From the NCBI GenBank assembly GCA_026770585.1, contig MU646314.1:1461226-1477337 (forward strand): a DNA stretch of 16,112 nt, written 5' to 3'. Made by a program: the position numbers and the translations under genes. Below are positions 7,249 through 16,057 of this stretch, piece by piece (the first letter of the stretch is position 1; each line of letters opens with the position of its first letter). This DNA is from Baffinella frigidus (lineage: Eukaryota > Cryptophyceae > Cryptomonadales > Baffinellaceae). The notes beneath the pieces were generated by a model that did no database searches, was not told the origin of the DNA, and saw nothing but the letters and a program-made list of their open reading frames with translations.

Positions 7249-10200
7249 CTAGCGACCAGCGAGGCAGTACTGGATAGAGAAGTGGTGCGCATCCGCATCG
7301 TAGAACTTGATGGGGGACCCGTTCTTCGCGAGGTAGATGCGCAGCTTGCCGTCCTCTGTCATCGACCAATCCTGCAGTGGGGGGGCAGCTTGTCAGTCGG
7401 GGTGAGAGGCCAGATTGTCAGTCAGAGCGAGGGGCCAGTCGGAGTCAGGGGGCAAGCTGTCAGTCGGAGTGAGGGGTCAGATTCTCAGCCGTCGCGCGGT
7501 ACGCGGCCAGCAACTTGGGGGTGGGGGGCACTCAACGTCAGGCCTGAGTGCGCGCCTACTCGGCCACCTATCTTACCTATCTGATCTACTCAAAGGGCTA
7601 TGCTGAACCCAACTCCCCGGATATCCGGGGTACGTGCCAATTCCCGGTTCACTTCGGAGAAAATGATCCTAAATTCAGGTTTCCAGGTTGTCTGAAGCCT
7701 TCTGCATGCCACGCAGGGCTGGAGGGGGGGGTATTCAAAAGTCATTTTTGATGGGAAAACTTTCTCAAAATTCAATTTTTAGCACAAACACGGCTCCAAG
7801 AAGGAGCAAACGGCTCCAAGAACCAGCACATAATACCACACCCAAGGGCCTGGAGTGGGACAGGAGTCACTCGAAATGAAGGACACATGCAGCCCTAGGG
7901 ACCACAGAAGAGCTAGTCCTAGAAGAATAGGAAAACGGTCGGGGAGGTGCATGTCCTTATTCGCGAGTAACCCCTGTACAACAACCCCTGTACAAAAACA
8001 ACCCGCAGGAGCATGGAGGACGCGTGCTCCTGGAACGGAGAGGGGCCAAATATGTCTAGAAACGACAGGGGCCAGGCAAGATGAGCGGTTCGAGGTGCGG
8101 AGAGCAAGGTTACCTGTGCGCCAGTCTGGGTGTTTCCGCCAAGCTTGTTGAATCCCATGTCGGATCGCAGCGAGGTCATGATGTACTTGATCTGCTCAGG
8201 AAGCCAAAACAATGAGTACCGCCCACGTCCAATAAATACACTCGGGAAAACATGAGGAGGAAGTGTCAGCTCTCGCTGGGGGCAACGCTGACAGCAGCGA
8301 CCCTCGCACGATGCCAGTCAGTCAGCCAGTCAAGTCAGTCAGCCAGTCAGTGAGTCAGTCAAGCCAGACATGCCAGTCAGCCAGCAAGCCAACGAGCGAG
8401 CGAGCGAGCGAGCGAGCGAGCGAGCGAGCCCGCCCGTCAGTCACTGCGCCAGGAAGCACAGGGGGGGGCGCTGGGGGAAGCCCCGTGGCGCCTCTCCCAC
8501 AGGAACCAGGAGCAGGGCAAGGACGGGGCAACGACGAGAGGGGAGGCAGACGGCACCCTTGCACGCCAAAGGCGAGAGGGCACTCTTGCAAGCCGCAGGC
8601 ACTCTAGGTACTTGCTATACTCAAGGTACTAGGTCTACGGTAGGTGTTTCCTATGCTGTAGGTGGTAGGTATACTGTGGGTGTTTGCGACGCGCGCTAGC
8701 TATCCTGTAGGGAGGTTGAGGCGGCATGCCGCACCTTGTTCAAGGCATGCCCTCTAGCTATCCTCTGGTGAGGAGGAGGAGGCATGGCGCACCTTGGTGA
8801 AACCGCACTGCGAGATGTCGATGTCCTGAAACATGTACGCAGGGTTCTCCTGAACCGCGCGCCACTGCGGCTTGGAGTCCCCGCAGCACATCTCGCCGCT
8901 GTTGGAGAACACGCCCACCAGCTGCTTTTGCGCCGGGACCTCCGCAGGGTCACGCTCGTCGCGGTTCAGGAGGCGCGCGGCCGTGCAGGGGAACCCCGCG
9001 CGCCCGTCGGGGTCGGTGGGGATCGGCTTGAACGCGCACCAGTCCACGTTCCAGTTGGCCTCCTTCGGGATCTTGCCGCTGCGCATGTTGCTGGGGAGCC
9101 ACATGTGGAGGTCGAAGCCCTCCTGGTTCGGGTTGTAGACCGAGGTGGTCCCCATGGAGTGCGCGACGCACTTGTCGCTCCTGAGGTCGGACGAACACAT
9201 GCTGTCGGACGCCGTCGCGAAGTAGTAGGGAGCGTCCCCGTGCATGCGCGCGGCGTCCGCCGAGTTCTTCCACCCGCACTCCCGCGTGTCGATCTTGATG
9301 CTCGCCCTGCTGTTGTACTGGTGCGTCCACTGCCCCCTCCCCGCGCCCCCGCAGCACATCGCGTACTGCGGCTGCCGCCGGTTCGAGTCCCCCACCCCGC
9401 ACCACTTGACTATCGTCTGCTTTTCGATGAGATAGTCGCGGGTTGTCGACTCCTTCGAGACCACGTAGATGCGGAACCGCGTGGGGTCCATCTGCCCCGT
9501 GGTGGGGTCCTTGGGGTTGGTCACCGCGCCGGGGCTGATCCGCCCGCACATGCCCACGCACTTGACCGACGTGAAATACTTCGGGGTGCCCTCGAACCCG
9601 CACGACGCCGAGTCAATATCCCAGTAGAACACCGTCGACGACTCCTGCTGGATATCCTCTGCCTTCACGACGTTGCAGCACACCGACTTCCCGATGGTCG
9701 TCGCCATCTCACACCGCGACTTCCCGTCGAGCCCCTTGAGCCCGTTCGGGCCCTGCGCCCCATCTGCCCCAGAGACCCCCGTGGGCCCGGCATCCCCCAG
9801 GATGCCTTGGAGACCGTTGTCGCCGTCGCGCCCCGCCAGACCCTGGTTGAGGGATTAGTATTTAGTGTTTCAGTGTTTAGTGTTTAGGGTTCGGGGTTTG
9901 GGTTTTGGGGGTTGGGGTGTGGGGTTTAGGGTTTGGGGTTTAGGGTGTAGGGTTTAGTGTTTAGGGTGTAGGGTTTAGGGTTTAGGGTTTAGGGTTGAGG
10001 ATTTAGGGTTCAGAGTTTAGGGTTGAGGGTGTAAGGTTTAGGGTGTGGGCAAATAACGAGATATATTATCGCCTCTCCAAGCTGCAAGGGGGGGGTGGCC
10101 CGCGTGCAGCGACGCTAGGGTGGGGTGCGACAGGCGGATGCACGAGAAGACAAAGGGCAGGGAGGGAGGGAGGCGAACGCACCTGCGGGCCCTGCTTCCC

Positions 10201-11300
10201 CTCCGGCCCAGGAGGGCCGGGGTTGTATCGGTCGAGGCCCGGGGGGCCCATCTCGCCAAAGATGCCCTGCTTCCCCGGCGGCCCGTCCAAGCCCATGGGG
10301 CCCTCAGGCCCGCGGCGCCCCTCCCTCCCGCGGCGGCCAGCAGGACCCTGCGGGCCTTTCGGGCCCGTGTCGCCGTCCTTCCCGGAATCTCCCTGCAACG
10401 CCACGCCGCACTTCGGCGTCAGGGACGATACTTGCGCCACGGTGCGAGACTTGCGCAGATGCAGCTCGGGGAGTGGGCGCCCCCGGTTCGGTGCTGGTGC
10501 TGGTGGAGGGGGGTGAGAGCGATGCGCGGATGTAGTGAGGGGGGAGGGTGAGGGAGGCGGTTGGTGGTGGTGGTGGGGGAGACTTGCTAGCGCCAGCTCA
10601 CCCAAGAGTGGGAAACGGTTCGCTGTCTCCGGGGCCGAGGTGAAGCGCAGGACGGAGCAGGGGAAGGAGGGTGAGGACGGGTTGAGGGCAGGGGAAAGCA
10701 AGGGCAGGGAAAAGCTGTACCTGATCACCAAAGACACCGTTCTGCCCCTTGATGCCCTGGAGGCCTTCGTCTCCCTCAGGCCCAGTGTTGCCACCCCGTC
10801 CATTGTTCCCGATCGGGCCAGCGAACCCTTCGACCCCCTTGTAGCCCTTCTCACCGAGCGGGCCTTTGGGACCAATCTGCGCGCAAAAATATTTTGAGGG
10901 TGGTGTTGCTTGGCGGCTTGTCAAGTCTCGGCGCTGGGGCATCTGGGCAGGGTTGCGCACAGCGGGGGGAGGAAGAACGCGGGCTCACCTGCCCGGCAAC
11001 GAGCTTGACCTGGACCTTCTGGTGCTTCGCAGCACGCGCGTCAATAGAATCCAGCGTCTTCTTTTCCATCGCCAGCATCCTCCGCACGTCGGCCGCCATG
11101 TCCTCCACGCTCATCCTCGCCACCTGGCTGAACGTCTTGCTTCCAATCTGGTACAGCGCCAGAGGTGCACCGTGCCGGGAGAGCACCGCCACCGCCACCA
11201 CCGCCACGGCAGCCAGGGCAGCCACGACGATGGCACTCCGTCGTGAGACTGCCCGCCGCCCCCCCTGGGAAGGGAGGAGGGGCATCGCCTCTCTCTCCAT
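7249..11300 (-). CDS. Type II membrane-anchored collagen-like protein with triplicated Cys-rich head
   Basis: I assemble six exons: 11300-10989, 10876-10721, 10392-10183, 9842-8793, 8194-8114 and 7371-7249. All junctions are phase 0 with GT-AG introns, giving 643 codons and a TAG stop. Residues 1-21 are basic (two RR pairs). Residues 22-40 are an Ala/Val-rich membrane helix ([18 protein letters not shown]). Residues about 45-100 look like a coiled coil that could nucleate trimers. Gly-X-Y repeats fill 106-155, 157-226 with one break at GLDRYNPG, and 227-268. The head (about 280-643) has three modules starting at CC pairs 281, 389 and 545. Each has a CG[FW] motif (307, 415, 572), a [FL][RDH][IL]-[YW] strand and a closing [WY]C (374, 495, 639). 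By analogy with animal membrane collagens the chain should trimerise with its head outside the cell; this is inference. Exon five could start at 8191 instead of 8194, but 8194 keeps the spacing of module one. The ATG at 11300 is the likely start, although the frame stays open upstream. Confidence 0.87.
7386..7486. repeat. Tandem copies of a 36-bp unit in the last intron of the collagen gene
   Basis: CTTGTCAGTCGGGGTGAGAG and GCTGTCAGTCGGAGTGAGGG start two copies about 65 bases apart, each ending CCAGATTGTCAG or TCAGATTCTCAG. The remainder of this intron up to 8113 shows only low-information sequence. Confidence 0.75.
8308..8432. repeat. (CAGTCAGC)n and (GAGC)n tracts
   Basis: AGTCAGCCAGTCAAGTCAGT-type repeats pass into nine or more GAGC units, inside the intron between 8195 and 8792. 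Confidence 0.95.
8696..8803. repeat. Tandem copy of the collagen exon 4 donor junction
   Basis: CTAGCTATCCTGTAGGGAGG (8697) and CTAGCTATCCTCTGGTGAGG (8754) begin two units of about 57 bp. Both continue GAGG.GGCATG.CGCACCTTG, which is the reverse complement of the exon end and donor. The 8793 side is genuine; the 8696-8752 copy lies in the intron. Confidence 0.8.
9855..10050 (-). repeat. TTTAGGG/GTTTAGG telomere-type array in the collagen gene intron
   Basis: Degenerate TTTAGGG heptamers (with TTTGGGG, TTGAGGA and GTGTAGG variants) fill most of the intron between 9843 and 10182. They end about 13 bases from the acceptor of the exon starting at 9842. On the sense strand of this minus-strand gene the array reads CCCTAAA, as in the plus-strand genes. 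Confidence 0.93.
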
Positions 11301-11592
11301 CGTGGCTCCTGGAGGAAGGTGGTTGACTAATCCAAAAGAAGACATAACCACTTTCAAAAGCCATTTAGGACTGAACGCTTTGTACTTCTGGAATTCCGGG
11401 TGGTCAGTCCTTCCGCTGTCAAGCGCCTCGCCCAGCGCCGCAGCAAGTGGCCACCAACGTCCTTCCTGCTCCAAGAACCACCCCCCCTTTCTCCGACGCC
11501 CTTTCAACAACTTCCAAAACCTTTTTCAGGACACCAAATCCTTGGGTGTCTGAAGTGGGGGAGGAAGGACCTGCCTGGTCTATCCGTGCTGG
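11301..11592. promoter_or_regulatory. Head-to-head intergenic region, possible shared promoter
   Basis: 292 bases separate the proposed collagen-like start (11300, minus) and TBC start (11593, plus). I see no clear TATA box. A pyrimidine-rich stretch (ACCACCCCCCCTTTCTCC) lies at 11477-11494. Function is inferred only from gene orientation. Confidence 0.4.
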
Positions 11593-12816
11593 ATGGCCGA
11601 GGCAGCGGCGGCTGGCGTCGCCAGCATGTCCATCAACGATGCCGGGCAGGTTCGCGCCCAGCCCCCGCACCATGCGGAAGTGGGCCGTGCATGCGCCACC
11701 CAGACACCAAAGTTGAACAGCCTTGCTCAATCCCTCCTCCTTTCGTTTAATTTTTGCCACACAGTACAACACCGCGTCCTCCCTGCATGGGAGCAAACGA
11801 GGTGCATGGCAGCGACGCTGGCCAGTTGGAAGCAAACTGCGGAGAGAGCCGGGCGCTGACACCGCCTCCCCTCCGGGCAGCAGGGCGCACCGGGCGTGAC
11901 CCCCTCGCCGCACAGCGGGTCGGGGGGTAGCAGCCGCCACGAGGCCGCGGGGCGTGACATTCATGGATTTTCGCTGGATGGCAAGGTGTCGGTGGGTCCC
12001 CAAATCCTGATCAAAGACCCCCCTCACCCCCAGCCCTACTGATTCCGCCGCACTGCAACCAGACACCCCGGGGGCGCCATCCTGGACCTAATGCAGCTCA
12101 GCGTGAAGTGATCACTTGGAGCAACGTTTTTTCCAAAGCGCTTTGTTTTTTTGGTTTAGGCTTCAGGCTTTAGACATCAGGCATCAGGCTTGAGGCTTGA
12201 GGCTTGAGGCTTGAGGCTTGAGGCATGAGGCTTGAGGCTGTAGGGTTGGTTTGTAGCAGAGCAGGGCGGGGTCGGCTGCAAGCGCGAATGACTCAACACC
12301 TGAACCCTAAACGCTAAATCCTAAACCCATGAATCCTTCACCCTTCACCATAAACTCCGAACCCTCAAATTCTGAACCCTCATCCCTACGCCCCAACCCC
12401 AAAACGCTGAACGCTGAACCCTTGCGTGTCATGGCGCAGGTCGCAGAGTACAAAGCGTGGCTGCTCAGGTCATTTCCGCGCCACCCCCTCATAACCTGTG
12501 TCTTAAACCCTCCACGGTGCAGTTGTTCCCCGCTGTGCCGTTCCCCGCTGTGCTTCCCCCCGGTGTGCCGCCAGGCGTTGACGCGAGCGCTGCTACTCAT
12601 CTGTGCTCCTCGCGACTGGCCTGTGCAACCGTCTTGATTCGAAAGCCCGCCAGCTGAGTTGCTAGATTTGCAAGTGGGGATACGTTATTAACAAACAGAC
12701 AATATCCGGCAGGCACGAGAAGACGATGATCCCGAAGCGCGGCAAGTGGCAGGAGCTGTACGCCCCCCTCCCCGCGCCAGACAGCCACGTTCAATGGCCC
12801 CTCCATCCCACGCAGG

Positions 12817-12852
<36 letters not shown>

Positions 12853-13757
12853 TAGAGGGAGAGGGAGGCTGGCCACCTTTGAAGGCTGAAACCGTGGCGG
12901 TTGGCGCTGAAAAACGCTTCAAGGCCCAAAAGCGCCTGTTCAACCCAAATTTGTTTTAAAACACAGGGCGGGGAGGCAGTTCACAGTAGATCCCTGAGAC
13001 TTTCATGTTCCGCACAGCCGATGTGGACACCCCATGCTGTTTGCGCCGCTCAGCGCCGTTCCATCCCCAGCCTACACTCCACCATCTCATGATTCATCTC
13101 GTGCGTTGCTGCCAATGTATTCCATCATTATTTATTTCCAATAAATCGTCTTTATTTATTTATTTATTTATTTAATTAATCGCCTGTATATATTTAATAA
13201 ATGGCGTGACCTCTCACAAATGGGTGCAGGCAGAAGAAGTACCCCGCGGGGAACATGGCGGGGGACAAGAGCCTGAAGAAGCTGGTCCGAAACGGCATCG
13301 TCGACGGCATGCGCGGCCAGGTCCAACTCGAGGCTACAAATCTGACTGTTTTAAAACAGGGATTCGTTTACACGTGAAGAAAAAACAAGAGGTGTAGTAG
13401 TTTTCACAGAAATGGGGGCGATTGATCACGCAGCTGGCGGAATTCCGTCAGCTACGTGACCACGTCTGCCCGGGACTGGTACTACATTTAACAACCCCAC
13501 ATTCAAAATAGTCCCATTTCTAGCCTCGAGTGGCCCTTTCTAGCTCTGCCCGAGTAAAACTGGGCGTGTCATCAAATAAATTTGGCGCAGGACATCTAGT
13601 TCAACAGTGCAATTAACATGCCTTTGTGGCTAGCCCGATTTGGCCGGGTCCCTTGTTGCTTTCGAAGGCGGCCGCTTATGGTTGCTGGTTGAGGGCTGCG
13701 CGCTGAGCGTTCAGGGTGCATACTGAGGGTTGGGGGTTGAGAGTTAATAGCTATGGT

Positions 13758-13820
<63 letters not shown>

Positions 13821-15830
13821 CAGTAGTTATGGTTGAGAGTTGAAGGTTGAGGGGTTCCAACCTGGAGGGAAGGCCATCCCTTTCGGTTGAGCCTTGCGCA
13901 CCATGTAATCCCTACCACTTTTAAAGTTTTGTTTTGAAAGTCGTAGGAAGGGGGGCTGCTACCGTAGACAGTCAGTAGGCTGTAAGTGCCTCACTGGCGT
14001 TAGCTTTTTGCGTGACATGCATGCCCCCCCCCCACCCCTCTGCCTCAGTAAAACTGGGGTGTGCAAGAAGAGTGCGGCGGGGGGCAATTTTAAGAGAGGG
14101 GGGGCAATGTACACCTGACACTGTTGGTGCACACTCCAGAGAGATCGTATCTTGCACACTCGAGAGCTGTCCGGCCACACGAGAATGCTAGAGGGGCCTA
14201 TTTAAACCCGGTGTGCTTTTCAGAGTGGGCATTTGTGTGGTAAGTTTCGTTGATTGGCCACGCGACTCTGCAAATTTAGCACAGTCACGAGGTTGGAATA
14301 CCTTATCCTGGTACAAATTGGAATACCTTATCCTGGTTGGAATACCTTATCCTGGTACAACAACCCCACGTATAAATAGGTCCCTCCAGCATTCTCGAGT
14401 GGCACACTCAGCCTGCTTACGTCAGTGCACTTCCTGCACGATTCTGGCAGACCCGCATCCACTCGATTGAACCCCCCACCCCCCCCGCCGCCTGTAGTGA
14501 CAGTTGAGAGAGGCGCGGGGCAGGATGGAGCGTTCTCTCGAGTGTTACTACAGGTAAGGGGGGGGCGGGGTTTCAATCGGCTGGATTCGGGTCGCGGGGC
14601 AGGTATGGATGGAGCTGTCAGGGGGTTTGAATAACCTTCAAGCGATAAGACCTAGGACCCTACGGTAGGCAAACCCTAGGGACATGGAGAGGCTCCTACG
14701 GACAAGGTAACGGAAAGGTGGCCCGATGTGGGCCGAAAATCCCTTCGTAGCCCGCTGTGTGGTGTAGTAACATTTGGGGGTGGCGCGGGGCGGGTATGGA
14801 TGGTCAGGCGCTGACCCGAATCCTCTCGATTGATCCCACCCCCGCCCAACCCTACATGCAATAACAGTTTTAAGTGGCGCGGGGCAGGTGTGGATGGAGC
14901 TGTCAGGGGCGGAACGCAAGTGGAAGGAATGTCCGGCGCTCTACCAACAGCTCAATCAAGACGACGGGGTACGCCGCCACACTCTTCACCATAAACCCTC
15001 AACTCCAAACCCCAAACCCTAAACCATGAATCCTCAATCCTGAACCATAAACCATAAATCCTAAACCCTAAATCCTGAATCCTAAACCTAAACCCTAAAC
15101 CCTAAACCCTAAACCCTAAACCCTAAACCCTAAACCCTAAACCCTACACCCTAAACCCTAAACCCTGAACTTCTCGACCCTGAACTTCTGAAAACTTAAC
15201 CAAGACTCCGGTCCTTGCTTGGCTGGATACATCCCATCCTACGCTAGACCTAAATCCTCAACCATAAACCATAAATCCTAAACCCTTAATCCTGAATCCT
15301 AAACCTAAACCCAAAACCTAAACCCTAAACCCTAAACCCTAAACCCTAAACCCTAAACCCTAAACCCTAAACCCTAAACCCTAAACCCCAAACCCCAAGA
15401 CCTCAGCACTGAACACTGAACACTCAACACTCAACACTAAACCTCCGCCCTCGTCCCTCGACTCCCCCTAAAAAATAGGTGGCTAGCATCGAGAGTGTGG
15501 CAGGCTGGGTCAGACGAGGCGCTGACGCGGATCGACCTAGATACTTTGCTAGGACCTGCTGCTGTTTTCAAGCCGTTGCCGAGCCAGGACAGGACACAAT
15601 TTTATATGGTTTTAAAAACTTGCCCCTGAACCGTGAAGGAAGTGGACTTTTAAAATAAAAAAGCCAGGTCCAGAATCTGGACCTGGCTTTTAAAAACGTG
15701 CCTCTTTCGCTCGACCGTGTTTGACGTTTCCCTTGGTTGCTACTGGTGTGGCAGGCCGGGTCGGACGAGGCGCTGACGCAGATCGATTTGGACATCCACC
15801 GCACATTCCCCGACCACGTCTTCTTCGCAG
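11593..15830 (+). CDS. TBC-domain Rab GTPase-activating protein (GRTP1/TBC1D6-like), N-terminal part, 3' partial
   Basis: TBC proteins stimulate GTP hydrolysis by Rab GTPases and so control membrane traffic. Exons that join in phase are 11593-11649, 11881-11985, 12440-12468, 12713-12757, 13230-13320, 14888-14968 and 15755-15830. The start MAEAAAAGVASMSINDAGQ follows a poly-C/T region. A Gly/Ser-rich stretch leads to RDIHGFSLDGK, KWQEL, then LKKLVRNGIVDGMRGQ/VWMELSGA, the usual entry into the TBC fold. ALYQQLNQDDG and QIDLDIHRTFPDHVFF follow. IDLDIHR fits the IxxDxxR motif, with catalytic Arg at about residue 152. The second catalytic motif (YxQ) would lie beyond the window. The 29-base exon at 12440 is supported by frame, but an ATG at 12431 is in frame with it, so a shorter isoform cannot be excluded. 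The junctions after 12468 and 12757 are phase 2. Confidence 0.82.
12155..12243 (+). repeat. GGCTTGA heptamer array
   Basis: GGCTTGAGGCTTGAGGCTTG repeats with a 7-base period, with flanking degenerate GGCATCA units, inside the TBC intron 11986-12439. Confidence 0.9.
12302..12421 (+). repeat. Degenerate CCCTAAA-type array before a TBC exon
   Basis: GAACCCTAAACGCTAAATCC and similar CCCTGAA/CCCTCAA/CCCCAAA words end about 18 bases before the exon at 12440, in CCCTAAA orientation on the sense strand. Confidence 0.85.
12815..12865. repeat. (GA)n microsatellite
   Basis: GAGAGAGAGAGAGAGAGAGC followed by further GAGA units, in the intron after 12757. Confidence 0.97.
13130..13202. repeat. (TTTA)n AT-rich tract
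   Basis: TTTATTTATTTATTTATTTA with flanking AATAAAT words, ending about 30 bases before the exon at 13230. It is the most AT-rich stretch of the window. Confidence 0.95.
13685..13857 (+). repeat. GGGTTGA heptamer array
   Basis: About nine perfect GGTTGAG units at 13755-13816 are flanked by degenerate units. The word GAGAGT.A.TAG.TATGGTTGA appears on both sides. The array lies inside the long TBC intron 13321-14887. The heptamer differs from TTTAGGG at the TTTA/TTGA part. The rest of 13321-13680 shows no feature I can support. Confidence 0.9.
14174..14403. mobile_element. Possible 230-bp inverted-repeat element
   Basis: GCCACACGAGAATGCTAGAG at the left (continuing GGGCCTATTTA) is inverted at the right as TAAATAGGTCCCTCCAGCAT then TCTCGAGTGGC. 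A partial relative (AACAACCCCACATTC...CTCGAGTGGC) is at 13490-13535. I see no clear target duplication, so this is tentative. Confidence 0.45.
14292..14362 (+). repeat. Triplicated TTGGAATACCTTATCCTGG
   Basis: Three identical 19-base words are spaced by ACAAA or nothing. The first and third are followed by TACAA. Confidence 0.95.
14455..14910 (+). repeat. Four tandem copies of the acceptor and start of TBC exon 14888-14968
   Basis: GGCGCGGGGCAGGATGGAGC (14512), TCGCGGGGCAGGTATGGATG (14592), GGCGCGGGGCGGGTATGGAT (14782) and GGCGCGGGGCAGGTGTGGAT (14876) all contain the CAG|GT acceptor. The preceding CTCGATTGA.CCC.CCCCC words are also repeated. Only the last continues in frame as VWMELSGAERKW. 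Confidence 0.85.
14625..14761. mobile_element. MITE-like element, family II, copy 3 (left end missing)
   Basis: TTCAAGCGATAAGACCTAGG, ACGGTAGGCAAACCCTAGGG and AAAATCCCTTCGTAGCCCGC then TGTGTG match copies 1 and 2. The left terminal repeat of about 22 bases is absent; the sequence instead joins a copied TBC exon edge. Confidence 0.75.
15001..15182 (+). repeat. CCCTAAA telomere-type array, first block
   Basis: About ten consecutive perfect CCCTAAA units (15094-15150) sit within degenerate CCATAAA/CCTGAAT units, about 30 bases after the TBC donor at 14968. Confidence 0.97.
15240..15470 (+). repeat. CCCTAAA telomere-type array, second block
   Basis: About ten further perfect units occur at about 15314-15386, with degenerate tails (AACACTCAACACTAAACC). 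The flanking sequence TAAATCCTCAACCATAAACC resembles the start of the first block, so the whole array may have been duplicated. It ends shortly before the decayed exon copy at 15488. Confidence 0.95.
15488..15541 (+). pseudogene. Decayed copy of TBC exon 15755-15830
   Basis: GTGTGGCAGGCTGGGTCAGA continuing CGAGGCGCTGACGCGGATCGACCTAGAT matches 15747-15792, with CAG to CGG and TTGGAC to CTAGAT changes. It then loses similarity before the RTFPDHVFF part and has no matching donor. It lies about 255 bases upstream of the intact exon. Confidence 0.85.
15659..15691. other. Perfect 15-bp hairpin
   Basis: AAAAGCCAGGTCCAG, a loop of AAT, then CTGGACCTGGCTTTT. The flanks also carry TTTTAAAA on both sides. 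It lies in the TBC intron before the exon at 15755. It could be a small palindromic repeat or a transcript hairpin; no role can be assigned. Confidence 0.9.
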
Positions 15831-16057
15831 GTCCCCACACCAGCCTATGTATCAATTTTAAAACCCGGGGTTTGCGTTGTGTAGTAATTTTTATGTGTTT
15901 GGTCGGACAGAAAGACGCGATACACGCTTTGCGTGTAGCCACCTAAATACTCCCATACAAAACGGTACACTCGACTTCTTTTCTGGGTGCAGAGGTAGCC
16001 TCGTGTGGCCTGCAACACAATGTTGAAAAACAAGTTGGGTAAAATGTGTGTGTTGGA

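Noticed and set aside
8308-8432. CRISPR-like array
   Set aside because: Units are 4 to 8 bases with no unique spacers. It is a microsatellite in a eukaryotic intron.
8784-9887. 367-codon open frame on the plus strand
   Set aside because: It lies antisense to the large collagen-like exon. It is Arg/Val/Pro/His-rich in the way antisense frames of GC-rich genes are. The minus strand has conserved Cys spacing, Gly-X-Y repeats and in-phase splice sites.
10043-10551. Plus-strand frames rich in Pro and Gly
   Set aside because: They are antisense to the Gly-X-Y exon at 10183-10392. The reverse strand gives clean collagen triplets.
12431-12468. ATG at 12431 as the TBC gene start
   Set aside because: It is in frame, but CAG|GTC at 12437-12440 is a plausible acceptor. 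Upstream exons at 11593 and 11881 join in phase and supply the DIHGFSLDGK segment expected before a TBC domain. An internal start remains a minor alternative.
15001-15470. True telomere or chromosome end
   Set aside because: The arrays are short, degenerate and flanked on both sides by unique gene sequence, so they are interstitial.
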